From Pseudomonas benzenivorans (GTDB lineage: Bacteria > Pseudomonadota > Gammaproteobacteria > Pseudomonadales > Pseudomonadaceae), in NCBI RefSeq assembly GCF_033547155.1, contig NZ_CP137892.1, forward strand, positions 124,001 through 188,000: 64,000 bases of DNA. The letters run 5' to 3'. Of this stretch, positions 8,511 to 16,356 are shown piece by piece; within the stretch, counting starts at the first letter, position 1, and every line of letters begins with the position of its first letter. The position numbers and the translations under genes were made by a program. The notes under the pieces were generated by a model. That model worked only from the letters and a program-made list of their open reading frames with translations, was not told the DNA's origin and searched no databases.

Positions 8511-10193
8511 ATGTCCGTGAAAACCAAAGAGCAAAACCTCAAGTCCTGGTTCAAGAGCGGGGCCCCCTGGGTGTGGATGACCGGCGGCGGCGTCGCCATC
8601 GCGGTGATCATGACCCTCGGCCTGCTGGCGGTGATCGCCACCCGTGGCCTGGCGCACTTCTGGCCGGCCGACGTGATCGAATCGACCTACCAGGTGCCGG
8701 GCGAGAGCCCGCGCGTGCTGGCCGGCGAGCTGGTGCAGTCCGAAGAGGTGCCCCGCGCCCGTCTGAAGGCTGCAGGGCTGCCGGTGGACACCGAGGGCGG
8801 CGAGTTCATGACCCGTCAGCTGCTCAAGGTGGGCAACCGCGAGGTGTTCGGCGCCGACTTCAGCTGGGTGGTCGCCGAATGGTTGAGTGGGTCCCATACG
8901 CCGGCCAACCTGTTGGTGATGGAGCGCCGCGAGTGGGGCAACTTCTATGGCTACCTGGTCAACGTCAAGCAGGGCGGCCAGCTGGTCGCCGAGGGCGACG
9001 GCGCCTGGGCCGAGCTGCAGCAGCGTCTCGCCCGCATCGACGAGCTGCATGGGCAGATCACCCGGCTGGAGAAGAAGGACATCGGCCGCATCAACCACGG
9101 TCTGGAGGCACTGCGCCTGAAGACCCGCCGCCTGGAGCTGGAGGACCGTCTCGACGCCGCCGCCCAGGCCGACCTGGATGCCGAGCGGGCCCAGTGGGAC
9201 GCCGAATATAAGGTCCTGGAGGCGCAGCTGATCGAGCTCAACACCGCCTTCAACCGCGACAGCGTCACGGTCAAGACGGTCGACGGCCGCGAACTGGAGA
9301 TCAGCCTGGGCAAGGTGGTGCGGGCCTATCAGCCCAACGCCATGGGAACCCTGGACAAGCTCGGCTTCTATTTCGCCAAGGTGTGGGAGTTCGTCAGCGA
9401 TGACCCGCGCGAGGCCAACACCGAGGGCGGCATCTTCCCGGCCATCTTCGGCACCGTGATGATGACCCTGATCATGGCGGTGATCGTCACCCCGGTCGGC
9501 GTGCTGGCGGCCATCTACCTGCGCGAGTATGCCAAGCAGGGGGCGCTGACCCGGATCATCCGCATCGCGGTGAACAACCTGGCCGGCGTACCCTCGATCG
9601 TCTACGGCGTGTTCGGCCTGGGTTTCTTCGTCTACGTGCTGGGCGGCTCGATCGACAGCCTGTTCTTCGCCGAGGCTGCGCCGGCGCCGACCTTCGGTAC
9701 CCCGGGGCTGATGTGGGCCTCGCTGACCCTGGCGATCCTCGCCGTGCCGGTGGTCATAGTCGCCACCGAGGAGGGCTTGGCGCGCGTGCCGCGGGCCCTG
9801 CGCGAGGGCTCCCTGGCCCTCGGCGCGACCAAGGCCGAGACCCTGTGGAAGGTGGTGCTGCCGATGGCCAGCCCGGCGATGATGACCGGCCTGATCCTCG
9901 CCGTGGCCCGTGCCGCCGGCGAGGTGGCGCCGCTGATGCTGGTGGGCGTGGTCAAGCTGGCCCCGGCCCTGCCGCTGGACGGCAACTACCCCTACCTGCA
10001 CCTGGACCAGAAGATCATGCACCTGGGCTTCCACATCTACGACGTGGGCTTCCAGAGCCCCAACGTCGAGGCCGCGCGTCCGCTGGTGTACGCCACGGCG
10101 TTGCTGCTGGTGCTGGTGATCGCCCTGCTCAACCTCAGTGCGGTGTATATCCGCAACCACCTGCGCGAGAAGTACAAGGCGCTGGATCACTAA
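8511..10193 (+). CDS. pstA: Phosphate ABC transporter permease PstA, long form with coiled-coil insert
   Basis: A 560-residue permease. One N-terminal helix (about residues 20-45) is followed by a soluble region containing a strong coiled coil (about residues 166-247, rich in Glu, Arg and Leu heptads such as 'RIDELHGQITRLEKKD'). The permease core (about residues 310-555) has 'LALGATKAETLWKVVLPMAS' and 'AVARAAGEVAPLMLVGVVKL', the PstA EAA signature. It forms the channel with PstC. It lies 15 bp after pstC and so is co-transcribed. Like PstC it is about twice the enterobacterial length. The insert probably sits in the periplasm with the PstC insert, possibly forming a joint docking structure, which is inference. 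Confidence 0.95.
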   Translation: MSVKTKEQNLKSWFKSGAPWVWMTGGGVAIAVIMTLGLLAVIATRGLAHFWPADVIESTYQVPGESPRVLAGELVQSEEVPRARLKAAGLPVDTEGGEFMTRQLLKVGNREVFGADFSWVVAEWLSGSHTPANLLVMERREWGNFYGYLVNVKQGGQLVAEGDGAWAELQQRLARIDELHGQITRLEKKDIGRINHGLEALRLKTRRLELEDRLDAAAQADLDAERAQWDAEYKVLEAQLIELNTAFNRDSVTVKTVDGRELEISLGKVVRAYQPNAMGTLDKLGFYFAKVWEFVSDDPREANTEGGIFPAIFGTVMMTLIMAVIVTPVGVLAAIYLREYAKQGALTRIIRIAVNNLAGVPSIVYGVFGLGFFVYVLGGSIDSLFFAEAAPAPTFGTPGLMWASLTLAILAVPVVIVATEEGLARVPRALREGSLALGATKAETLWKVVLPMASPAMMTGLILAVARAAGEVAPLMLVGVVKLAPALPLDGNYPYLHLDQKIMHLGFHIYDVGFQSPNVEAARPLVYATALLLVLVIALLNLSAVYIRNHLREKYKALDH

Positions 10194-10209
10194 ACCCGAT
10201 TATCGCCGC

Positions 10210-10229
10210 CGCCCGCCCCGACGCGGGCG
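10210..10229 (+). other. Intercistronic hairpin between pstA and pstB
   Basis: A 7-bp perfect stem (cgcccgc / gcgggcg) with a 6-nt loop lies in the 69-bp gap between pstA and pstB. It has no T-run and may be an mRNA processing or stability element. Confidence 0.35.
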
Positions 10230-10262
10230 CGGCCCACGAATTGTTAGCGTAGGGAGCCTCCC

Positions 10263-11090
10263 ATGCAGCACCAAGCACACGGTATCGATATCTCCGCCCT
10301 GGGCCGCGACAAGCAGAGCCTCGACCTGAACCAGGAGAGCGTGGCCATCGAAGTGCCCGGCCTCAACCTGTTCTACGGCGACAAGCAGGCCCTGTTCGAT
10401 GTGCAACTGAACATCCCGAAACAACGGGTTACCGCCTTTATCGGCCCGTCCGGTTGCGGCAAGTCGACCCTGCTGCGCACCTTCAACCGCATGAACGACC
10501 TGGTCGACGGTTGCCGCGTGGACGGCGAGATCAACCTCGACGGGCGCAACATCTACCGCAAGGGCGAGGACGTGGCCGAGTTGCGCCGCCGGGTCGGCAT
10601 GGTGTTCCAGAAGCCCAACCCCTTTCCCAAGAGCATCTACGAGAACGTGGTCTACGGCCTGCGCATCCAGGGCGTGAACCAGAAGCGCGTGCTCGACGAG
10701 ACCGTGGAGTGGGCGCTGAAGAGCGCGGCGCTGTGGGACGAGGTCAAGGACCGCCTGCACGACTCGGCCCTGGGCCTGTCCGGCGGCCAGCAGCAGCGCC
10801 TGGTGATCGCCCGCACCGTGGCGGTGCAGCCGGAAGTGCTGCTGCTCGACGAGCCCTGCTCGGCGCTGGACCCGATCTCCACCCTGAAGGTCGAAGAGCT
10901 GATCTACGAACTGAAATCCAAGTACACCATCGTCATCGTCACCCACAACATGCAGCAGGCCGCGCGGGTGTCGGACTACACGGCGTTCATGTACATGGGC
11001 AAGCTGATCGAGTACGGCGACACCGATACCCTGTTCACCAACCCGGCGAAGAAGCAGACGGAAGACTACATCACCGGCCGCTACGGCTGA
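10263..11090 (+). CDS. pstB: Phosphate ABC transporter ATP-binding protein
   Basis: A 275-residue ATPase that powers phosphate import on the cytoplasmic face of PstCA. It has Walker A 'GPSGCGKST' (near residue 63), Q-loop '[19 protein letters not shown]', signature 'LSGGQQQR', Walker B '[13 protein letters not shown]' and the switch His in '[10 protein letters not shown]'. Length is usual. An N-terminal extension of about 30 residues precedes the ABC fold ('[14 protein letters not shown]'), as in other pseudomonads. It is followed after 142 bp by phoU, with which it forms the signalling unit that inhibits PhoR when phosphate is plentiful. Confidence 0.97.
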   Translation: MQHQAHGIDISALGRDKQSLDLNQESVAIEVPGLNLFYGDKQALFDVQLNIPKQRVTAFIGPSGCGKSTLLRTFNRMNDLVDGCRVDGEINLDGRNIYRKGEDVAELRRRVGMVFQKPNPFPKSIYENVVYGLRIQGVNQKRVLDETVEWALKSAALWDEVKDRLHDSALGLSGGQQQRLVIARTVAVQPEVLLLDEPCSALDPISTLKVEELIYELKSKYTIVIVTHNMQQAARVSDYTAFMYMGKLIEYGDTDTLFTNPAKKQTEDYITGRYG

Positions 11091-11120
11091 TGGCCATGTC
11101 AGAGTGCGCTGGACTGCGTC

Positions 11121-11161
11121 GGCGGAACTTGCCGTACTACCTGTACTGCCTGCGTTCCGCC
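11121..11161 (+). other. Nested inverted repeat between pstB and phoU
   Basis: Outer arms ggcggaac (11121-11128) and gttccgcc (11154-11161) are perfectly complementary and enclose an inner gtac/gtac pair. It sits in the 142-bp pstB-phoU gap, has no T-run after it, and could be an RNA processing element or an old intergenic repeat. Confidence 0.4.
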
Positions 11162-11232
11162 TCCTTGCCCAGCACCCTCTGCCAAAGCCCATTTCACCTG
11201 TAAACGCATCCGGTTAAATCAAGGGGTCGCAC

Positions 11233-11964
11233 ATGATCAACAAAGACAGCCTTACCCATCACATCTCCCAGCAGTTCAACGCCGAGCTGGAGGAGGTGCG
11301 CAGCCACTTCCTGGCCATGGGCGGCCTGGTCGAGAAGCAGGTCAACGACGCGGTCACCGCGCTGATCGAGGCCGACTCCGGCCTGGCCGAGCAGGTGCGC
11401 GAGGTCGACGACCAGATCAACCAGATGGAGCGCAACATCGACGAGGAGTGCGTGCGCATCCTCGCCCGTCGCCAGCCGGCGGCCTCCGACCTGCGGCTGA
11501 TCATCAGCGTGTCCAAGTCGGTGATCGACCTGGAGCGCATCGGCGACGAGTCGACCAAGATCGCCAAGCGCGCCATCCTCCTGTGCGAGGAAGGCGAGTC
11601 GCCGCGCGGCTACGTGGAGATCCGCCATATCGGCGACCAGGTGCGCAAGATGGTGCAGCAGGCGCTGGACGCCTTCGCCCGCTTCGACGCCGAGCTGGCG
11701 TTGTCGGTGGCGCAGTTCGACAAGACCGTCGACCGCGAGTACAAGACCGCCCTGCGCGAGCTGGTCACCTACATGATGGAAGATCCGCGCTCGATCTCCC
11801 GGGTGCTCAACGTGATCTGGGCGCTGCGCTCGCTGGAGCGCATCGGCGACCACGCGCGCAACATCGCCGAACTGGTGATCTACCTGGTGCGCGGCACCGA
11901 CGTGAAGCACATCGGCCTGACCCGCATGCAGGAAGAAGTGCAGGGCGGCGGCAAGGGCGATTGA
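11233..11964 (+). CDS. phoU: Phosphate signalling regulator PhoU
   Basis: A 243-residue all-helical protein with two tandem PhoU three-helix bundles. Each half shows the metal-binding 'E(R)IGD' type motif: 'VIDLERIGDESTKIAKRA' in the first and 'LRSLERIGDHARNIAELV' in the second. PhoU links the Pst transporter to PhoR, keeping the Pho regulon off in high phosphate. Length matches the family. It is the last pst gene, after pstB. The next gene on the strand is a response regulator 101 bp further on. Confidence 0.97.
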   Translation: MINKDSLTHHISQQFNAELEEVRSHFLAMGGLVEKQVNDAVTALIEADSGLAEQVREVDDQINQMERNIDEECVRILARRQPAASDLRLIISVSKSVIDLERIGDESTKIAKRAILLCEEGESPRGYVEIRHIGDQVRKMVQQALDAFARFDAELALSVAQFDKTVDREYKTALRELVTYMMEDPRSISRVLNVIWALRSLERIGDHARNIAELVIYLVRGTDVKHIGLTRMQEEVQGGGKGD

Positions 11965-12065
11965 GGCCGCCGCTGGCGGACCTGGGTCGCCGTTCGCCGC
12001 TTTAGGGTTGGCCAGCGGCGAGCCGCCGCGACTATGCTAGGGGCCATTCGAATTGGGAGTGGCCG

Positions 12066-12965
12066 ATGAGTAAAGTCAACGTGCTGGTGGTGGACGATGC
12101 GACCTTTATCCGCGACTTGGTGAAGAAGGGGTTGCGCGATCACTTTCCGGGCGTGCAGATCCATGAAGCCGTCAACGGGCGCAAGGCCCAGCAACTGTTG
12201 GGCCGGGTCGCCATCGACCTGATCCTCTGCGACTGGGAAATGCCCGAGATGTCCGGGCTCGAGCTGCTCGGCTGGTGCCGCGAAGAGGAGGCCCTGAAGG
12301 CCATCCCCTTCATCATGGTCACCAGCCGCGGCGACAAGGACAACGTGGTCCAGGCGATCCAGACCGGGGTCTCGGATTTCATCGGCAAGCCCTTCTCCAA
12401 CGAGCAGCTGGTGACCAAGGTGAAGAAGGCCCTGAGTCGCGCCGGCAAGCTGCAGGCCCTCCAGGCCGGGGCGCCAAGGGCCCTGAGCAGCGGCTTCGGC
12501 AATGACTCGCTGGCCGCCCTGACCGGGGGCAAGGCCGAGGTGATCAAGCCTGCCGAGAGCAACGAGTCCCGGCCCGCGGCCAGTGCCCAGCCGGCGCCAG
12601 CGAAGCCGACGGCGAGGGCGGCGACCGCCGGCCGTGGCCAGGGCCAGTTGCGCTTGCCGGGGGGCGGTATGGCCTGCGTGATCAAGGCGCTCAGCCTCAA
12701 GGAGGCGCAGCTGCTGGTCAAGCGCGGCGAGCTGCTGCCCCAGGTGCTGGAAAGCGCGGTGCTCGACCTGGAGCAGGGCGAGGGCGGCGAGGTGGCGCGC
12801 CTGAACGGCTATCTGCACGCCGTGGCCGCCTTCGAGCCGAAGGCCGACAGCGAATGGTTGCAACTGACCCTGCGCTTCGTCGACCGCGACCCGCAGAAGC
12901 TCGACTACCTGTCGCGGCTGATCGCCCGCGGCACCGTGCAGAAGCATTTCACCCCCGGCGCCTGA
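12066..12965 (+). CDS. Response regulator with receiver domain and unassigned C-terminal region
   Basis: A 299-residue protein. Residues 1-125 are a complete CheY-like receiver: acidic pair Asp10-Asp11, phospho-acceptor Asp56 in 'LILCDWEMPEMSG', 'MVTSRGDKDNV' and Lys in 'GKPFSNEQL'. A Pro/Ala-rich linker (about 145-190) leads to a C-terminal region of about 110 residues ('GGGMACVIKALSLKEAQLLV' onward) with no helix-turn-helix, GGDEF, EAL or HD signature that I can see. The shape hints at a PilZ-like beta fold, but the diagnostic RxxxR motif is not evident. No histidine kinase is adjacent. The order phoU, this gene, M23 peptidase is conserved in P. aeruginosa, so a phosphate or cell-envelope link is possible but unproven. 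Confidence 0.8.
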   Translation: MSKVNVLVVDDATFIRDLVKKGLRDHFPGVQIHEAVNGRKAQQLLGRVAIDLILCDWEMPEMSGLELLGWCREEEALKAIPFIMVTSRGDKDNVVQAIQTGVSDFIGKPFSNEQLVTKVKKALSRAGKLQALQAGAPRALSSGFGNDSLAALTGGKAEVIKPAESNESRPAASAQPAPAKPTARAATAGRGQGQLRLPGGGMACVIKALSLKEAQLLVKRGELLPQVLESAVLDLEQGEGGEVARLNGYLHAVAAFEPKADSEWLQLTLRFVDRDPQKLDYLSRLIARGTVQKHFTPGA

Positions 12966-13096
12966 GCCGCGGGGCGTGGCGCCTTCGGCGCCGCGCGAGC
13001 TGGCTCACAACCTGGGCCGCGCCGTCTCGCGCAGCGTCCGCGGGGCTGCTAGTCTCCCTAGTCCGGATATCCAATAGCCATAAGATCCGAGTCGAT

Positions 13097-13993
13097 ATGC
13101 TAGGGCGTCTGATTCTTCTCTGCAGCCTGTGGGCCGCAGCCAGCCAGGCTGTGGCCCTGACCATCTACAAGTACACCGATGCCAATGGTGTGGTCACCTA
13201 TTCCGACCAGGCCGCGCCCGGCGCCCAGGTGTTCGTGTTCCGCGACCGCATGGTCGAGCGCCTGGACAACCAGGTGAAGCTGGAAACCAAGAAGCATGCG
13301 GCCGGCGAGACCCTGCTGGTACGCAACGATCTCTATGCCCCGGTGCAGGTCGAGCTGAAGCTGGTGGAGGTCGACAACGCCGTCGGCGCCCCGGACGAGC
13401 CGATCAACTGGGTGCTGCCGCCGCGCAGCAGCATGCGCCTGGCCACCCTGGCGCCGCGCGATGCCGGCCGGCCGCTGCGCTACACGCCCAAGCTGCGCTA
13501 TGCCTTGGGCGATCCGCGTCTGCTGCCGACCCGGCAGCGTTATCCCTTGCCCTGGCGCGGCGGGCCGTTTCGCCTGACCCAGGGCGCCAACGGCAAGTAC
13601 AGCCACTTCACCCCCAAGGGCCGCTACGCCATGGACATCGCCATGCCCGAAGGCACGCCCATAGTCGCGGCCCGCGGCGGCGTGGTGGTGAAGACCGAAA
13701 ATCAGCAGAGCGGGCGCGGCACCAACCCGTCCGGCAACTACGTGCGCATCCTCCACGACGACGGCACCATGGGCGTCTACCTGCACCTGATGAAGGGCTC
13801 GGTGCAGGTCCGCGAAGGCCGCCGGGTGGAGGCCGGCCAGCAGATCGCCCGCTCCGGCAACACCGGCAACAGCACCGGCCCGCACCTGCATTTCGTGGTG
13901 CAGCGCAACGTCGGCCTGGCCCTGGAGTCCATCCCCTTCAGCTTCTCCCAGCCGGTCGACAGCCTGCCCAATTTCGCCATTGGCGGCGAATGA
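13097..13993 (+). CDS. M23 (LytM) metallopeptidase with N-terminal DUF4124 domain
   Basis: A 298-residue exported protein. A Sec signal peptide (MLGRLILLCSLWAAASQAVA) is followed by a DUF4124 domain ('IYKYTDANGVVTYSDQAAPG'). The C-terminal M23 peptidase domain has the zinc site His in 'KYSHFTPKGRYAMDIAMPEG' with its Asp, and 'GPHLHFVV' for the HxH pair. It probably cleaves peptidoglycan cross-links in the periplasm or regulates an amidase. The ATG at 13097 is chosen because it starts a good signal peptide; the frame stays open upstream but encodes nothing signal-like. It ends just before the decayed TRAP remnants. Confidence 0.88.
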   Translation: MLGRLILLCSLWAAASQAVALTIYKYTDANGVVTYSDQAAPGAQVFVFRDRMVERLDNQVKLETKKHAAGETLLVRNDLYAPVQVELKLVEVDNAVGAPDEPINWVLPPRSSMRLATLAPRDAGRPLRYTPKLRYALGDPRLLPTRQRYPLPWRGGPFRLTQGANGKYSHFTPKGRYAMDIAMPEGTPIVAARGGVVVKTENQQSGRGTNPSGNYVRILHDDGTMGVYLHLMKGSVQVREGRRVEAGQQIARSGNTGNSTGPHLHFVVQRNVGLALESIPFSFSQPVDSLPNFAIGGE

Positions 13994-14035
13994 GGGCAAA
14001 CCGGGCCCGCGACCTGGGGCCTGGAATTGCGGCTC

Positions 14036-14214
14036 GACCTATGCCCGGCCAGGGCGGCCGGGCGGATGCCGGCGATCATCTGCTGGATGATGAACGCCGG
14101 GCCCATGGAGAAGAAGAACAGGAAGCCGGCGGCGGCCAGCAGTGTGGTCATCATCGGGAAGCTGGCCAGCAGCAGAGCCAGCATGCTGAGCAGCGGGGCG
14201 GTGGCCATATCCAT
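14036..14214 (-). pseudogene. Remnant of a second TRAP large permease gene (dctM-like, N-terminal fragment)
   Basis: Starting at an ATG (14214) 11 bp after the stop of the dctQ remnant, about 55 residues match the N terminus of TRAP large permeases: 'LLASFPMMTTLLAAAGFLFF' and 'FIIQQMIAGIRPAALA' (compare the family pattern IQQMIAGI.PxALLA). Homology stops near 14045 and the frame then runs into unrelated sequence overlapping the end of the M23 gene. A normal DctM has more than 420 residues, so about 85 percent is missing. This copy is unrelated in position to the intact TRAP genes at 1.1-4.3 kb. Confidence 0.7.
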
Positions 14215-14225
14215 AGCGGCAGCAC

Positions 14226-14716
14226 TCAGGGTTGCGGCGGAAGAGGAGTGTCGACGTGGCGCGGCGGGGCCTCGCGCCGGCCGAGCAGGACCAGCAGCTG
14301 GGTGAACGCATCGCGCAGGAACTGCAGGCCGGTCATGCCCAGGTTCAGGGGGATCACCAGGTAGATGCAGTGCAGCGGCAGCTGCAGCGCCGAGGAGGCG
14401 CGGCCGACGCGGGCGGCCAGAGGATGAGCAGGTTGATCAGCAACAGGCTGGCGGCGGCCGGCTTGCCGGTCAGCTGTTCGATGAAGGCGCTCATGCTGAT
14501 GTGTCGGCTATGGCGGGCGGCATAGCTGCAGCCGACGAAGGTGACGAAGATGACGAGGAACTGGTTGAGCTCCTCGGAGAAGTCGAGGCTCTGGTTGAGC
14601 AGGTAGGGCCGAACACGCTACCGAACGAGTTCAACGCCATCAGCAGGATGGCGCTGGCGAGGATGAAGGCCTCGAGCTTCTCCAGCAGTCAATCCAACTT
14701 GCGCAACCAAGACCAT
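14226..14716 (-). pseudogene. Remnant of a TRAP small permease gene (dctQ-like), multiply disrupted
   Basis: Read on the minus strand, pieces of a DctQ protein appear in changing frames: 'LLEKLEAFILASAILLMALN', 'SEELNQFLVIFVTFVGCSYA', 'ISMSAFIEQLTGKPAA', then 'LHCIYLVIPLNLGMTGLQFL' and an end 'RHVDTPLPPQP'. There is an in-frame TGA near codon 12 (14689-14691). A frameshift lies near 14610, where the expected GR-YLLNQ is off by one base, and another near 14415. The following ATG of the dctM remnant is 11 bp downstream, as in a normal TRAP operon. The gene is clearly dead. It may have been the uptake system of the catabolic genes at 16.4-17.7 kb. Confidence 0.75.
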
Positions 14717-14801
14717 CAAACAGGTCGAGCCGCCGCTGGAGCTGGACTCCGGCGACGCTGACTAGGGGCGGCAAGGCGGGCCGGATAGCGGCCCGCTGCG
14801 C

Positions 14802-15944
14802 TTAGCGACTGGCGTCGATGCTCTTCAGGGCCGGGCGGTGGCGCGCCATGAGCAGCACCAGGGTCGCCGCGTAGAGGCCGATCACCACCAGGCCCACCCA
14901 CTGGATCTCGAACGGGGTGAACTTGAACAGCAGTACCAGGGCCGTCAGCAGGACGACGTTCAGGGCGATGAAGCGCCCATGGCCGAGTTTCGCCACGGTG
15001 ATGCCGAGGTTGTCGGTGTACAGGCGCACCAGGGAGTCGACCGAGTTGATCACGAAGATCACCCCGACGCCGAGCATGGCCAGCTTCCAGAACTGACTGA
15101 CCTCGAGGCCCAGGTCGAAGTAGCCATAGAGCACGGCAAACCAGATCGCCAGGGGAATCGACGGAATCACCAGCAACGCCAGCAGCAGCTGCCAGGTGCG
15201 CAGGCCGCCGACGAAGCGCGAAACGAACTGGCCGATCATCACGCTCCAGGCGAACCACCAGAACAGGTAGAAGGCGTGGTAATCACCCAGCGGCAGGATG
15301 AAGCCGTGCAACTCGGCGAAGTAGCCGCTGCCGATCTTCCCGGCCGCCTCGGCGAAATAGCCGAGGCCCAGATCGCCCGCCCACCACATGCCGAGGATCA
15401 GGGCGAAGAACAGCCAGGTCGAGCCGACGCTGAGGATCTTCAGGTAGCGGATGTCGGTGCTGGAATAGACCGCCGCCAGAATGATGCCCACCACCACCAG
15501 ATAGGCCAGGCCGTCGCCCAGCTCAGGTGCGTACCAGGCGATGTTGACCAGGAACAGGTAGGCGGTGAAGGCGCAGGTAGAGATGATCACCAGGTTGTTG
15601 ATCAGCTTCACCGGGCGCAGTTCGAACAGCTTGACCCGCGGTTCGACCACGCAGAAGTAGAAGGTGGTGATGAAATAGAAGGCCCAGATCAGGAAGCCCC
15701 AGAAGCCGAACTCCACCGCCAGGGGGTTGGAGAACTGGTACTGGGCTTCCTCGGCGTAGGTCGGGAACTCGGTCAGCGGGAAGATGATCAGGCCCATGTC
15801 CAGGCCGGAGGTGAAGAGGATCGCCAGGAAGGTGAACAGGCCCACTGGCTCCGGGCCGCTGCAGCGCAGGTTGCCCCAGCGCAGCAGGACCAGCAGGGTG
15901 GTGGCGAGCAGGGCGATGATCGCCCCCGATAGAATCAGGTTCAT
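14802..15944 (-). CDS. BCCT-family (betaine/choline/ectoine-type) transporter, short form
   Basis: A 380-residue membrane protein with about ten predicted helices. The BCCT hallmark is around residue 230: 'FWWFAWSVMIGQFVSRFVGG' followed by 'VIPSIPLAIWFAVLYG', matching the Trp-rich helix and loop of betaine carriers. 'LFTSGLDMGLIIFPLTEFPT' corresponds to the substrate-site 'GMGIGL.f..aEP' region, but in a divergent form. Typical BCCT proteins have 500-680 residues, so this is short. The frame is open upstream to 16370 but there looks noncoding, so ATG 15944 is used. It is flanked on both sides by pseudogenes; whether it still works is uncertain. Likely substrate class: quaternary ammonium or ectoine-like osmolytes. 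Confidence 0.72.
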   Translation of the reverse strand: MNLILSGAIIALLATTLLVLLRWGNLRCSGPEPVGLFTFLAILFTSGLDMGLIIFPLTEFPTYAEEAQYQFSNPLAVEFGFWGFLIWAFYFITTFYFCVVEPRVKLFELRPVKLINNLVIISTCAFTAYLFLVNIAWYAPELGDGLAYLVVVGIILAAVYSSTDIRYLKILSVGSTWLFFALILGMWWAGDLGLGYFAEAAGKIGSGYFAELHGFILPLGDYHAFYLFWWFAWSVMIGQFVSRFVGGLRTWQLLLALLVIPSIPLAIWFAVLYGYFDLGLEVSQFWKLAMLGVGVIFVINSVDSLVRLYTDNLGITVAKLGHGRFIALNVVLLTALVLLFKFTPFEIQWVGLVVIGLYAATLVLLMARHRPALKSIDASR

Positions 15945-16356
15945 AGAGTCCCCGTCCGTCCTGAGCGAGCGCTGCGTGCGGCCTGCACCCGGCTCGACGG
16001 TAATGTTCTTGTTGGAGTGATGAGGCGCAGGCGGCCCTGTCGGCGGGGCCGCTGCCGGCACCATCCTGGCCGGTCGAAACGGCTGTTGCATGCCCGAGGG
16101 CGTCGCCGGGCGTCTCGATCCCGGCCGACTCTGGGCGGCCAGGCCGCGTGTCGGCCATTTCGCCCGCCGAATCGGCCAGCGCCGCAGCCGCGCGGCGTCG
16201 CCGAAAAAAACCGTGCAGAAGGCCGCGCAAAGAAAAAAACCGGGCGCGCGGCCCCGGCTAAGAGCAAAAACCGCGCGCCCATCCCCCCTAGAGTGGAAGC
16301 CGTAAACAGGCACCACGCCCGGCGCCACGCCCGGGCCCGTAGAGGGGACGCCGTCC
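15945..16356. other. 412-bp intergenic region between divergent BCCT and dehydrogenase remnants
   Basis: I see no credible gene here. It contains several A7-A8 tracts (about 16204-16210 and 16232-16239) set in very G+C-rich DNA, plus the inverted repeat listed separately. It probably holds the old divergent promoters of the BCCT gene and the dehydrogenase gene. Confidence 0.4.
16242..16280 (-). terminator. Perfect inverted repeat with T-run on the minus strand
   Basis: Arms gggcgcgcgg (16242-16251) and ccgcgcgccc (16271-16280) enclose a 19-nt loop. On the minus strand the hairpin is followed by GG and seven Ts, like a Rho-independent terminator or attenuator ahead of the BCCT gene. Confidence 0.45.

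Noticed and set aside
6168..10190. A 1340-codon open frame on the minus strand opposite pstC-pstA
   Set aside because: It is an antisense shadow of G+C-rich genes: His/Gln/Ala/Gly-rich and without domain motifs. The plus-strand genes there are certain.
12854..13096. Extension of the M23 peptidase gene upstream
   Set aside because: It overlaps the response regulator gene and lacks a signal peptide. The ATG at 13097 starts a proper one.
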